From an uncultured Bacilli bacterium (GTDB lineage: Bacteria > Bacillota_I > Bacilli_A > RF39 > UBA660), in assembly GCA_947627915.1 (NCBI GenBank), contig CANQXT010000008.1, positions 1 through 36,949 on the forward strand: a stretch of DNA of 36,949 bases, given 5' to 3'. Below the pieces are notes generated by a model. The model ran no database searches and was not told the DNA's origin. It saw only the letters and a list, made by a program, of their open reading frames with translations. Shown here in pieces: positions 1 to 9,665 of the stretch. Numbering within the stretch: the stretch's first letter is position 1; the number at the start of each line of letters is the position of its first letter. Position numbers and translations under genes: made by a program.

Positions 1-2
1 AA

Positions 3-137
3 AATAAAAGTCTGGCTAAAATACAATTTAGATTAGGAGTAAATTTTGAAAATGAAATTCCGAAGTTTATTAATTATCTAAATACTGACAAAATTAAAAA
101 AGAACTTGCTTCTAGAACAAATTCTTCGATTTTATGA
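3..137 (+). CDS. 3' end of an unrecognised gene (partial)
   Basis: An open frame enters from the left edge and ends at a TGA, giving the last 44 residues of a protein. The tail is charged and soluble-looking, with the segment LAKIQFRLGVNFENEIPKF followed by a Lys-rich helix and a Ser-rich end. No ribosome binding site or start is visible because the gene begins outside the window. The next gene follows 35 bases later on the same strand. I do not recognise the family, and a chance open frame cannot be fully excluded, although the composition looks protein-like. Confidence 0.5.
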   Translation, partial: NKSLAKIQFRLGVNFENEIPKFINYLNTDKIKKELASRTNSSIL

Positions 138-172
138 TTTTATCCTGATATATTAATAATAAGGTGATTATA

Positions 173-718
173 TTGAATTTAAAGAAAATGGTAATTGTAA
201 ATAGTATTTTAACTTTTCTTTTATGTTTTTTAACCCATTTTGGTTATGACATATTTCCTAATTATGTAACAGCAATCTTCTTTCCTGTTAATGAATCAAT
301 TTGGGAACATATGAAAATGCTTTATACAACAATTTTATTAGAAAGTTTAATTGCTTATTTTATTATTAAAAAATATAAACTTAAATATCAAAATTTTTGG
401 ATCTCATCATTTACTAAAGCTTTAATGAGTATACCAATATATCTAATTATGTTTTTACCTTTTTACTATACCTTTGGAGAAAATATGCCCGTTACATTTA
501 TAATTCTTTTTATAACTATATTATTAGTAAATATTTTAGATTATTTTATTTTAACAATGAATCCAATATTATATGAAAAAGAGATAAGTATTATTTTTAT
601 TATCTTAGTTTATATCTTTATGGCCTTTCTAACATTTAAAACCCCAAGAAAAGATTTATTCTTTGATACAGAAAAAGAAAAATACGGCATAAATGATTAT
701 TTAATTACAAAAAATTAA
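173..718 (+). CDS. DUF6512-type integral membrane protein
   Basis: A polytopic membrane protein of 181 residues with about five hydrophobic segments. The motif PVNESIWEHMKM after the first membrane segment, with a preceding Tyr-Asp-Phe-Pro stretch, is what I associate with the DUF6512 family, whose function is unknown. The start chosen is the TTG at 173, because AAGGTGAT at 161-168 sits at the right distance from it; the upstream GTG at 164 lies inside that ribosome binding site. The gene ends in a terminator shared with the convergent spoIVB. The family call rests on memory of the motif; the membrane topology is seen directly. Confidence 0.65.
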   Translation: MNLKKMVIVNSILTFLLCFLTHFGYDIFPNYVTAIFFPVNESIWEHMKMLYTTILLESLIAYFIIKKYKLKYQNFWISSFTKALMSIPIYLIMFLPFYYTFGENMPVTFIILFITILLVNILDYFILTMNPILYEKEISIIFIILVYIFMAFLTFKTPRKDLFFDTEKEKYGINDYLITKN

Positions 719-739
719 CTAAATGAATAGTTAATTTTT
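706..739. terminator. bidirectional terminator between the DUF6512 gene and spoIVB
   Basis: A perfect inverted repeat with arms AAAAAATTAACTA and its complement around a short loop overlaps both convergent stop codons. A/T runs on both sides give a U tail in either direction. Confidence 0.7.
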
Positions 740-1696
740 TTCACCCTCTTCTAACATTTTAGTAATAAACAAACCATAACCAGTTAAAGGATTATCAACA
801 ATAACGTGAGTAACAACTCCAACTATTTTATTATCTTGGACAATAGGTGATCCACTCATTCCTTGGACAACACCACCTGTTTTATTAATTAATTTTTGAT
901 CATCTATTTCAAAAGTTAAATTCTTAGTATTACTTGTTTCATTAATATTGGTAATATTAATTGTAAATTCTTCTACTTTAGAACCATTTAGAACCGTAAA
1001 TAAAGATGCTTTACCTATTTTAATATCACTACTATTACCTACTTTTATAAGTTCTAAATTATCTATATTAGCATTATATATTCCAAAGATACCATGATTA
1101 GTATTTTTGGTTATAGTACCATATACAGTATCATAAAAATATTTAGCATTTTTACTACCAGCTTTACCACTTACCGATTTATCAATTGAAGTAATTAAAT
1201 TTTTAAAAATAATACCTTCTTTAATTTCCACTATACTTTTACTATTACTTTCTACTATTTCGTGTCCTAAAGCACCATATATATTAGTAGAAGGATCAAT
1301 ATAAGTAAGAGTTCCAATACCTGTTATACTATCTTTAACATATAATCCAGTTTTATATATACCATTTTCTTTAATTAATTTTAAATTAGTTGTATATTCT
1401 TTATTATTTCTTTTATAGGTTATATTAACATTTTCCACATTAGTATATTTTTCAATTTCTTTAGTTAATTCTTTTAGAGAATTAACTTTTACTCCATTTA
1501 CTTCTTTTATATAATCTCCAATTCGAAGTTCTCCTTTATTATATTTACCTTCAATAGGATAGAATCCTACTACTAAAATACCATCAGCATTTATCTCAAT
1601 ACCTAAAGTATTACCTCCCCTATAAATATAATCAGAATAAGCCATAACTTTTAAAGGCATTAAGAACATTAATAATAAAATCATATATTTTTTCAT
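731..1696 (-). CDS. spoIVB: SpoIVB, sporulation serine peptidase (S55)
   Basis: SpoIVB is made in the forespore under sigma-G, is secreted into the intermembrane space, and cleaves SpoIVFA to trigger pro-sigma-K processing. The 321 residues show an N-terminal signal or anchor (about 4-19), a PDZ domain (about 30-85) and the S55 peptidase domain. The likely triad is visible: His145 in GALGHEI, Ser281 in GMSGSP, and Asp266 exactly 15 residues before the Ser, the same spacing as Asp363/Ser378 of Bacillus subtilis. The protein is about 100 residues shorter than the Bacillus one, mostly at the N-terminus. It stands alone, divergent from the DUF368 gene and convergent with the DUF6512 gene. GGTGATATT precedes the ATG. 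The identification is strong; the sigma-G dependence is inferred from the family. Confidence 0.93.
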   Translation of the reverse strand: MKKYMILLLMFLMPLKVMAYSDYIYRGGNTLGIEINADGILVVGFYPIEGKYNKGELRIGDYIKEVNGVKVNSLKELTKEIEKYTNVENVNITYKRNNKEYTTNLKLIKENGIYKTGLYVKDSITGIGTLTYIDPSTNIYGALGHEIVESNSKSIVEIKEGIIFKNLITSIDKSVSGKAGSKNAKYFYDTVYGTITKNTNHGIFGIYNANIDNLELIKVGNSSDIKIGKASLFTVLNGSKVEEFTINITNINETSNTKNLTFEIDDQKLINKTGGVVQGMSGSPIVQDNKIVGVVTHVIVDNPLTGYGLFITKMLEEGEKN

Positions 1697-1764
1697 AATA
1701 TCACCATCAATATTATTATGGAAGATATCTATTCTTTTATATAACCAATATTTACTAAGTATAT

Positions 1765-1793
1765 TAATAAAATTTATTTAATAAATTTTATTA
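1765..1793. repeat. perfect 13-bp inverted repeat before the DUF368 gene
   Basis: Arms TAATAAAATTTAT and ATAAATTTTATTA flank a 3-nt TTA loop and end directly before the ribosome binding site AGGAG of the DUF368 gene. It could be an operator or an mRNA hairpin next to the ribosome binding site. It lacks a U tail, so it is not a convincing terminator. Confidence 0.5.
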
Positions 1794-1802
1794 GGAGTCA
1801 AG

Positions 1803-2585
1803 ATGATAAATTTTATTTATGGATTATGTATTGGTTTAGGTTTTATTATACCTGGAGTATCTGGGGGAGTTATTGCTACTATCTTAGGAATTTATGAAAG
1901 AATAATTAATAGTATACTTAATTTTAAAGATAATATGAAAGAAAATAGTCTTTTTTTATTACCAATATTTGGTGGTATATTATTAAGCATATTTTTATTT
2001 AGTAATATTCTTCTCTATTTAATAAATAATAAATATTTTTATATATCATATGTATTTATGGGATTAATACTTGGTACAATACCATATTTATTAAAAGAAA
2101 TAAAAAGAAAAGAAGATAAAAATATTCAATTTCTTCCTTTCTTTATTACGCTTATAATAGGTCTTCTTTTATATATTATAGATATAAATAATTATTCTAA
2201 TCATTCTACTTTAAATATTTGGACAATTATTTTAGCCGGATTTTTCTATGCCTTTGGTAAAATAGTACCTGGTATTAGTAGTAGTGCTCTTTTAATGCTT
2301 TTAGGTCTTTATGAATATTTTTTAAATATTATTGCTAATCCTTTACATATATCCATTTCTACTTTTATCTATATTATAATCTTTATTATCTCTTTTATTA
2401 TAAGTGCTATTATTATATTAAAAGTTATATCTTATTTATTAAAATATCATTATCGTTCTACTTATAGTGCTATTATTGGTTTTGTTATAACTTCTATTCT
2501 CTTTCTTTATCCTGGTACATTTAATTATTTAAGTATTATTATTTTAATTTTAGCTTTTAATATATCTTATTTATTATCTAATTAA
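1803..2585 (+). CDS. DUF368 (PopT-type) undecaprenyl-phosphate translocase
   Basis: A membrane protein of 260 residues with about eight hydrophobic segments. Two related motifs, GFIIPGVSGGVIATILGIYE near residue 13 and KIVPGISSSALLMLLGLYE near residue 155, are the internally repeated PG(V/I)S signatures of DUF368. Members of this family (PopT) recycle the lipid carrier undecaprenyl phosphate across the membrane for cell wall synthesis. ATTAGGAGTC precedes the ATG. The 3' end overlaps the convergent addA stop by 8 bp. The family is clear; the transport role is taken from published family members rather than seen here. Confidence 0.85.
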   Translation: MINFIYGLCIGLGFIIPGVSGGVIATILGIYERIINSILNFKDNMKENSLFLLPIFGGILLSIFLFSNILLYLINNKYFYISYVFMGLILGTIPYLLKEIKRKEDKNIQFLPFFITLIIGLLLYIIDINNYSNHSTLNIWTIILAGFFYAFGKIVPGISSSALLMLLGLYEYFLNIIANPLHISISTFIYIIIFIISFIISAIIILKVISYLLKYHYRSTYSAIIGFVITSILFLYPGTFNYLSIIILILAFNISYLLSN

Positions 2586-5500
2586 ATTTTATTTCTTCTA
2601 AATCATTATTAATAATACTATATAAATATACTTTTATATTTTGAATATTAAAATTATTTTTAATATATTCATAATATATTTTTAATTGTTTTTGATATTC
2701 TAAAGAAGTAATATTTTTTAATTTATAATCAATTATTTTAACAAGATCATCTTGAATTAAAATTAAATCTATAATACCATGATATATTTCTTCTTTTTCA
2801 TAAATAAATTCATATTCTTTATATATAATAGTATCTTTTGTAATATTTAATTTATTTACTAAATTATTTATTATTTCATAATAAGGATTATCTTTAGGTA
2901 TATTAAGAAAATTAGTCATTTCTAAAACTTGGTGTATTTTTGTACCATATTCTAAAGTTTTTTGTTCTTCTAAAGTAATTACTTGATTTATTTTTTTCGA
3001 AATATTTCCTTTTTTAAGAATATTATTTGGAATATTTATTTCTTTATAGATAATTTTATCTTTTATATTATTTTCTAAATTATTTAATTCTTTTTTAGTT
3101 ATTAAATAATCTTTGGTTATAGAATATTCTTCTAAGTTAATATCTTTAATATAATCTTGAAGAATATTTTTAATAGATAATAAAAAACTTAAAAAAGAAT
3201 TATATTTTTCTCTTATATCATTACTAACTAAAGGATTATTATTATTTATTAATTCTTCTTTTAGAGAAGAAACAATAATTATCTTTTCTTTAGCTCTAGT
3301 TAATGCTACATAAAATAATCTTATTCTTTCACTTATATCATTTAAAATATATTCTTTTTTAAATAAAGTAGACAATATTGTATTATTTAATCCATCTTTA
3401 TAATAGGGAATAATCATTTTATATTTACTTGAATAAGTAAAAGAATCTTTAATATCTTCATTATTGAATTTTTTATATAAACCACTAAAATAACAAAGAG
3501 GAAACTCTAATCCTTTAGATTTATGAATATTCATTATTTTAACAGCATTATCATTAGTGTCATTAACACTATACTTTATTTCATTTTTACTTTTAATTAT
3601 TTCTTGTAAATAAGTATTAAAGTCTTCTAAAGTATAACCTATATTACTTAAATTATTAGCTATATTAAATAAATTATCTAATCTTATTAAAATATCTTCT
3701 ACATTAGATATCGTAATTATTTTATTATAATAATCTATTTTAGTTATAATTAATTTTAATGTTTCATAAACATCTAAATTAGGTATTTCTTTAATTATAT
3801 CTGAACAAATAGTATAAATATTAGTAGTATAATAAGTATTATCTTTTATAATATTAAAAATGGTATTATCATCATAATTAAATAAGAAAGAACGAGCTAT
3901 ACTTACAAAATAATATTTAAATTCTTCATCATATTTTTTTTCTTTTATTTTTAATATTAAAGATATCAAGTTAGCTAAGACTAAAATATCTTTTTCATTA
4001 GTTAAAGTACGATCCATATATAAATTTAATGGTATCTTTAAATATTCAAAGACTTTTTTATATGTTTTAAAAGAAGAACCTCTATCCATAATAATACAAA
4101 AATCATTATAATTTACTGGACGTAATAATTTAGTTTTTTTATCTATTACTTCATAATGATTATTAATCTTATTTAAAATATCTTTTCCAATAATAAAACT
4201 TTCTATTTCTTCATTAGTAAATGAAGTATTATTATTATCATAATTTAATATTTCTAATTTATAATCATCTTGTTTATTTCTTAAATCATACATATGATTA
4301 CCATAATTCATTTGATGTTCTTTTTTATAATTACAACCACCTAGATAATCATCCATAATATGAGAAAATATTAAATTAATTGCTTCAATTACTTCTTTTC
4401 GAGAACGAAAATTTTTTAATAAATCAATTTTTATACCCCCTTTATTTAAACTATAATTATCATATTTCATTTTAAAGAGAGATGGATTAGCATTACGAAA
4501 ACCATAAATAGATTGTTTAATATCTCCAACCATATAAATATTATTATTTTCAATTAATTTAACAAATTCTTCTTGCATATTATTAGTATCTTGATATTCA
4601 TCAATCATAATTTCTTGATAATAATTTTTAAGTTCTAACTGAATATCTTGATTATCTTTTAATAATTTAATAGCCATCTTAGCAATATCACTAAATTCAT
4701 ATAAATCGTGATTAAATTTATATTCATCAATTAAAAGATAATATTGTTTAAATATATTAAGAAAAACTTTTAGATAATCTTTGATAATATTAAAAGATTC
4801 TTTTATTTCTTCTATAGTAGAATAATTTAAATAACTTTTTAATTCTTTAACTAAGTTATCAATATTTTCTTTTATATCTTTAATTTCATCACTACCCTTA
4901 GGTCTTCTTGGAACATTTAAAGACATTGTATAGTTATAGATATCATCATAGTTTTTAGCATATATTAAATTATTAAAAGTATTAACTAATTCTTCATAAT
5001 AAGTAGGATAAGATGAATTAGCTAATAAATAAATATTATTTTCAATATTATTAATAATTGTATATATTAAATTTAAATATTCGGTAATATAATTATTAAT
5101 TAAATCATCATTTAAATAGGTAGTAATATAATTATTTAAAAAATTATCCCGATCTAATTCATTATCAATATGTTTAATAAAATTAAATAAAGTATCTCTA
5201 ATTAAATTATCATTCTTTAAGCAAAAATCTTTAATTAACTTTTGAAATAAAGGATCATTAGTTAAATACATATCATCAATTACTTTATTTAATATTTCTT
5301 GTTTTTTAATAGTTAATATACTATCATCAGCAATACTTAAATCTTTAGAAACATTAAGTAAATAATTATATTTCTTAACTAAAGATAAAGTATAAGAATC
5401 AAATGTTGTAATATAAGATATTTCTAATAAATCATTATTATCTTTTAGACTAGGATATTTATTTATTTCTTCTCTTATTCGATCTTGCATTTCTTTAGCA

Positions 5501-5676
5501 GCAGCATTAGTAAATGTTAAAATTAATAATTCATTAATTTTAACACCTTCTTTTAATTTAGTAATTACTCTTTCTGTTAAAACAGCAGTTTTACCAGAAC
5601 CTGCTCCAGCGGAAACAATTATATTACTCCCCTTTTTAGTAATGGCATCTTTTTGTTCTTTAGTCCAATCCGGCAT
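2578..5676 (-). CDS. addA: AddA, helicase-nuclease subunit of AddAB
   Basis: AddA is the UvrD-like 3'-5' helicase and nuclease subunit of the RecBCD-like enzyme that resects DNA double-strand ends for RecA. Walker A SAGAGSGKTAVLTERV lies at about residues 22-37, Walker B MIDEYQDTN near 355, and the late helicase motif FYVALTRAKEKIIIVSS near 790. The C-terminal RecB-family nuclease shows GIIDLIL followed by IIDYK near 980. At 1032 residues it is shorter than the usual 1150-1250. The start codon lies inside the end of addB (17-bp overlap), preceded by GAGGATAATT, so the two are translationally coupled. The call is secure. Confidence 0.95.
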   Translation of the reverse strand: MPDWTKEQKDAITKKGSNIIVSAGAGSGKTAVLTERVITKLKEGVKINELLILTFTNAAAKEMQDRIREEINKYPSLKDNNDLLEISYITTFDSYTLSLVKKYNYLLNVSKDLSIADDSILTIKKQEILNKVIDDMYLTNDPLFQKLIKDFCLKNDNLIRDTLFNFIKHIDNELDRDNFLNNYITTYLNDDLINNYITEYLNLIYTIINNIENNIYLLANSSYPTYYEELVNTFNNLIYAKNYDDIYNYTMSLNVPRRPKGSDEIKDIKENIDNLVKELKSYLNYSTIEEIKESFNIIKDYLKVFLNIFKQYYLLIDEYKFNHDLYEFSDIAKMAIKLLKDNQDIQLELKNYYQEIMIDEYQDTNNMQEEFVKLIENNNIYMVGDIKQSIYGFRNANPSLFKMKYDNYSLNKGGIKIDLLKNFRSRKEVIEAINLIFSHIMDDYLGGCNYKKEHQMNYGNHMYDLRNKQDDYKLEILNYDNNNTSFTNEEIESFIIGKDILNKINNHYEVIDKKTKLLRPVNYNDFCIIMDRGSSFKTYKKVFEYLKIPLNLYMDRTLTNEKDILVLANLISLILKIKEKKYDEEFKYYFVSIARSFLFNYDDNTIFNIIKDNTYYTTNIYTICSDIIKEIPNLDVYETLKLIITKIDYYNKIITISNVEDILIRLDNLFNIANNLSNIGYTLEDFNTYLQEIIKSKNEIKYSVNDTNDNAVKIMNIHKSKGLEFPLCYFSGLYKKFNNEDIKDSFTYSSKYKMIIPYYKDGLNNTILSTLFKKEYILNDISERIRLFYVALTRAKEKIIIVSSLKEELINNNNPLVSNDIREKYNSFLSFLLSIKNILQDYIKDINLEEYSITKDYLITKKELNNLENNIKDKIIYKEINIPNNILKKGNISKKINQVITLEEQKTLEYGTKIHQVLEMTNFLNIPKDNPYYEIINNLVNKLNITKDTIIYKEYEFIYEKEEIYHGIIDLILIQDDLVKIIDYKLKNITSLEYQKQLKIYYEYIKNNFNIQNIKVYLYSIINNDLEEIKFN

Positions 5677-7978
5677 AATTATCTTCCTCTACTTCTTTTA
5701 ATAAAACATAATCACTTTCTTTTTTATAACAAATATCAATATAAGGACAATATTTACATCCTATATCTTTTTGATAACCTATTCTTTTAGGATTTATTTC
5801 AAAAGAAGCATTTATTATTTTATTTATATCTTCATCAATAAAATTATTTATTAAAGTAATTAAAGAATCTATTTCTTCATTACTTAATACTTTACTACTT
5901 TTATAAAATTCACCATTATTTTTACATTTTAATCCTTTAATTAAATTACTATTTTGATAATTATTATCTAATAACTCGATAACACTTGGATCATTATTGG
6001 AATATCCTTCTAATTTTAAATTATCTTCTTCTCTTTTATTTAATAAAAATTGAAGATAAAAACCAGCAAAAATAGGATTTTTAAATAACTTACTTTCTTT
6101 TATTAAATAAAGATAAAATGGTAATTGTAAATTAAAACCATAATCTTTATATTTTAAATCAATTTCTTCTTTACCTGTTTTATAATCTATTAAAGCAATA
6201 ACTGTTTTATTATTAAATTCTTTATATAAAATTTTATCTATAAAACCAACAAAATTTATTTCCCAATCTTTATTTTTATTTATTTTAAGATATTGTTCTT
6301 TTAATATTTGATCTAATTTTATATTTTGTTGTTGTTCTTTTATTATATTAAGAGATTTACTAATATCTTCTTTAATAATATTTAAAAAGAATTCTTCTTT
6401 TTTAGATAAATCTCGATTACTTGTTTTTAAGTATTCTAAAGTTTCTTCTTCTATCTCTTTAGAAGTATCTATACATTTAGATAAAACATAATGATATAAA
6501 GAACCAATAAATGTTTCAAATAAATCTTCTTTCTTATTTAATTTTAAAATATTATTTAAATAATAACGAAAAGCACATTTATGATAATTATTTAAATTAC
6601 TATAAGATAAATATAATTTATTATTTAAATATTCTTTTAAACTATTTTTATCTATTCCTTTAAAATCATTTAAATAACTATTATAATTTAAATCAGGAAT
6701 ATTACGCATATATAAATAATAATTATGATCTATAATACCATATGTTTCATAATTATAATGCATTTTAGCTAAAGATAATTTATCCATAGTATAAGAATAA
6801 TGAATTAAAGAATTATTTTGATATTCTTCTTTAGTTAAATTTAAAGTATTTACTAATATAGAGGGATAATTAACCATTTTATTATCTTTTAATTTATAAC
6901 TTATATATAAATTTTTAATACTTCCTATTTTATTTATAGTATATTCTTTAATATATTTATTAATTATATTTGTTTTATCTAAATCTAATTCTTCTTTAAT
7001 ATTGTCAGTAAAATAATCTTCATCTTTTTGAAAATTAGGAATACTATTAGTAGTAAAATTCATTAAGAAAACATAATCATCATCACTTATAAAATCTTCT
7101 AAGTTAATAATATCAATATAGTTTTGATAATAATTATTATTTATTTTGGTCTTTTTAAATTCATTTATTAATATTTCTCTTAAAATAGATATATCATCAA
7201 GAAAAAGATATTTATTATATATATTGATAATCATATTAACTATTTCAAGATTATCTTCTTTTTGTAATTCTTTAAGAGCATAATCTTTACTTAGAATAAT
7301 ATTTTTTAAAAAATTTTTAGTTATATTATGGGAATATAAATTATTATTGCTAGGTATTTTAATAGGGAGATGATACATAGAACTTATTTGCCATAAAGCA
7401 TTATAATATTCACTAGTTACATTCATTAACTTAATATTATTAATAGAGATATTATTATTAAGTAAATTAATTATTTGTTCACATACAAAAGTTATCTCTT
7501 CTTCTATTTTCGAGAAAACATATACTTTATTATGTTTATAAATATTCTTATCATTAATTATTTGGGCTTTAATATTAGTAAAAAGATTTCTTTCTAAGTT
7601 ATTTAAATAAGAATATCCTAAAACATATATTTGATAATCTTTTATATAATCTAAAAAATAAGGATTAGTTATAATTAAGTTATTAGTTATTAATTCTTGT
7701 TTTAAATCTTTTAAAAATTGTAATTTCTTATTATGATAATCTTTATCTTCTATATAATATAATTTATCTAAATAATTTTCTAAGATATTTATTTTTAAAT
7801 GATATTTATTTATTAAGTAAGGAATAGTTTTTTCACTATAACGAAAGAAATATTCTTCTTTAAAAGTTTTTAAATTATAAAATTTTAAATCAATAAATAT
7901 TTTATTTTTAGTTACATATTTTAAAATTTGTTGTTTACAATTATCATTAGTAATTATTATTATTTTCTTATTATACAT
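5660..7978 (-). CDS. addB: AddB/RexB-like nuclease subunit of AddAB
   Basis: This is the second subunit of the end-resection enzyme, with a PD-(D/E)XK nuclease at the C-terminus. IDYKTGK at about residues 597-603 is the nuclease core. One Cys in NNYHKCAFRYY (near 465) and three in GCKYCPYIDIC (741, 744, 750) form the iron-sulfur cluster set typical of AddB. At 772 residues the protein is far shorter than Bacillus AddB (about 1160). Its N-terminus begins with a short beta-like stretch but has no Walker A GxxGxGK motif, so it resembles RexB-type subunits. It sits directly upstream of and overlapping addA, three bases after dusB on the other side, all on one strand. Identification is strong from the C-terminus and context. 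Confidence 0.9.
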   Translation of the reverse strand: MYNKKIIIITNDNCKQQILKYVTKNKIFIDLKFYNLKTFKEEYFFRYSEKTIPYLINKYHLKINILENYLDKLYYIEDKDYHNKKLQFLKDLKQELITNNLIITNPYFLDYIKDYQIYVLGYSYLNNLERNLFTNIKAQIINDKNIYKHNKVYVFSKIEEEITFVCEQIINLLNNNISINNIKLMNVTSEYYNALWQISSMYHLPIKIPSNNNLYSHNITKNFLKNIILSKDYALKELQKEDNLEIVNMIINIYNKYLFLDDISILREILINEFKKTKINNNYYQNYIDIINLEDFISDDDYVFLMNFTTNSIPNFQKDEDYFTDNIKEELDLDKTNIINKYIKEYTINKIGSIKNLYISYKLKDNKMVNYPSILVNTLNLTKEEYQNNSLIHYSYTMDKLSLAKMHYNYETYGIIDHNYYLYMRNIPDLNYNSYLNDFKGIDKNSLKEYLNNKLYLSYSNLNNYHKCAFRYYLNNILKLNKKEDLFETFIGSLYHYVLSKCIDTSKEIEEETLEYLKTSNRDLSKKEEFFLNIIKEDISKSLNIIKEQQQNIKLDQILKEQYLKINKNKDWEINFVGFIDKILYKEFNNKTVIALIDYKTGKEEIDLKYKDYGFNLQLPFYLYLIKESKLFKNPIFAGFYLQFLLNKREEDNLKLEGYSNNDPSVIELLDNNYQNSNLIKGLKCKNNGEFYKSSKVLSNEEIDSLITLINNFIDEDINKIINASFEINPKRIGYQKDIGCKYCPYIDICYKKESDYVLLKEVEEDNYAGLD

Positions 7979-7980
7979 AA

Positions 7981-8961
7981 TTACTCCATTATTTCTTTAG
8001 TATAGTCATTAATAATCTTTAATAATTCTTCTTTATTACTTGCAAAACATATTTGATTTTTTATTTTCTTAGTATTAGGAAGGCCTTTAAAGAAATACAT
8101 TAAATGTGTTCTAAGTTCTAAAAGACCTACCTTTTCTCCTTTATCTTTAATAAGTTCTTCAATTATATATTTCATCATTTCTATTTTTTCATTTATTGAG
8201 ACTTCTTTTGGCATTAGATTGTTATCTAAGTATTCCACACATTCTTTAATTAACCAAGGATTACCTAAGAAACCACGACCAATCATTACAGCCGTACATC
8301 CAGTATAATCTAGCATTTTTTTAGCATCATAACAAGTTTTAATATCGCCATTACCAATAACAGGGATAGATACACTTTGAACAACATCTTTAATAACATC
8401 TAAAGAAGATGAACCACTATAACCATCACTACGAGTTCTTCCGTGCACAAAAATAGCACTAGCCCCAGCTTCTTCACAAATTTTAGCAATTTTAGGAGCG
8501 TTAATACTATTATGATCCCAACCTGCTCTTATTTTAACAGTAACAGGAACAGAAACACTTTGAACAACAGAAGATACTATTTGACGTACTTTTTCTTCAT
8601 CTTTTAAAAGACTACTACCAGCATTATTTTTAATAGCTACTTTGGGAACCGGACAACCCATATTTATATCTATAATATCTGGATGCATAACATCTTCAAT
8701 TATTTTAGCAGCTTTTCCCATCGTTTCAGGATCACTACCAAATATTTGTTGGGAAAGAGGTCTTTCAGCATCATCCATTTCTAATAAAGCAAATGTTTTT
8801 TGGGATTCATAAATTAATGCTTTATCTGAAACCATTTCTCCGACCACTAAACCTGCTCCCATATCTTTAGCTAGTTTTCGAAAAGTTTTATTTGTTACTC
8901 CCGCCATTGGAGCCAAAACAACTTGATTTTTAATTGTGACGTTGCCGATTTTCCACTCCAT
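7981..8961 (-). CDS. dusB: DusB, tRNA-dihydrouridine synthase
   Basis: A flavin-dependent enzyme that reduces uridine to dihydrouridine in tRNA. The 326 residues match family length. The TIM-barrel start APMAGVTNKTFRKLAKDMGA, the catalytic-Cys motif DINMGCPVPKVAIKNNAGS near residue 100, the FMN-phosphate region VHGRTRSDGYSG and GNGDI near 205 are all visible. AAAAAAGGTGAATTACAA precedes the ATG. The gene leads into addB with a 2-base gap, so dusB-addB-addA is probably one transcript. Confidence 0.95.
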   Translation of the reverse strand: MEWKIGNVTIKNQVVLAPMAGVTNKTFRKLAKDMGAGLVVGEMVSDKALIYESQKTFALLEMDDAERPLSQQIFGSDPETMGKAAKIIEDVMHPDIIDINMGCPVPKVAIKNNAGSSLLKDEEKVRQIVSSVVQSVSVPVTVKIRAGWDHNSINAPKIAKICEEAGASAIFVHGRTRSDGYSGSSSLDVIKDVVQSVSIPVIGNGDIKTCYDAKKMLDYTGCTAVMIGRGFLGNPWLIKECVEYLDNNLMPKEVSINEKIEMMKYIIEELIKDKGEKVGLLELRTHLMYFFKGLPNTKKIKNQICFASNKEELLKIINDYTKEIME

Positions 8962-9025
8962 TTGTAATTCACCTTTTTTCTGAAATAATTATACTAATTT
9001 TTATATTTGAAAACAAGTAAATTAT

Positions 9026-9589
9026 TTATTCAACAATCATTGTAACTTTGGTATTATCTTCAAGTAAAAAGGCATTCGCATCATCAGTATCAAGATGTAA
9101 CTCAAAATAACCATTATCACTGATTTTAACTTCAGCATCAATTAGACCACTTTTATCACCATCTATTTTAATTTTTACTTTTTGTTTATCAGTAACACCA
9201 TATTTTTCTTTGTCTTTGGTATTAATATGAACATGTCTATTAGCAATAATTAATCCTTGGACTTCCAAACTATTTTTTTCTGTTTCTAAAGTAATCTTTA
9301 AACTATCTTTTAAGTCCCCACTTCTTCTAACGGGAGGATTAAGATTTAGAGTTCTAGCATCTCTTTTAGATATTTCAATTTGATTATACTTACGAAATGG
9401 TCCAAGGACGCGAACATTATTAATTACTTTATCGCCATTTCTGATTGTAAGTGTTTCATTTGAAGCAAATTCACCAATTTGATTTAAATCATTTCTCTTA
9501 CTTATTTCCTCATCAAATAATAATTCATATGTTTCTTTTGTTAAATGAACATGTCTATTACTAATTCTTGCATTTACTTTATATTCCAT
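9026..9589 (-). CDS. pduL: PduL-type phosphotransacylase
   Basis: A zinc-dependent phosphate acyltransferase that exchanges acyl-CoA and acyl-phosphate, here most likely acetyl-CoA to acetyl-phosphate for ATP production. NRHVHLT near the N-terminus and ANRHVHI near residue 120 are the metal-binding His motifs of the two PduL beta-barrel halves; the length (187 residues) fits. There is no N-terminal shell-targeting peptide and no microcompartment gene nearby, so it is probably a free cytosolic Pta substitute. The start is taken at the second ATG (9589), because GGTGA lies 5 bases before it and a promoter at 9606-9635 would place the transcript start near 9599. Starting at 9601 is the alternative and would add four residues. 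Confidence 0.88.
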   Translation of the reverse strand: MEYKVNARISNRHVHLTKETYELLFDEEISKRNDLNQIGEFASNETLTIRNGDKVINNVRVLGPFRKYNQIEISKRDARTLNLNPPVRRSGDLKDSLKITLETEKNSLEVQGLIIANRHVHINTKDKEKYGVTDKQKVKIKIDGDKSGLIDAEVKISDNGYFELHLDTDDANAFLLEDNTKVTMIVE

Positions 9590-9605
9590 TTTATTCACCA
9601 TTAAT

Positions 9606-9635
9606 ATTATAAACCATTTAAATGTATAATTACAA
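9606..9635 (-). promoter_or_regulatory. sigma-A promoter of pduL
   Basis: TTGTAA, an 18-bp spacer and a perfect TATAAT read on the minus strand, about 17 bases before the chosen pduL start. Confidence 0.55.
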
Positions 9636-9665
9636 ATTATTTTGCCATAATATTAATGGTGAATA

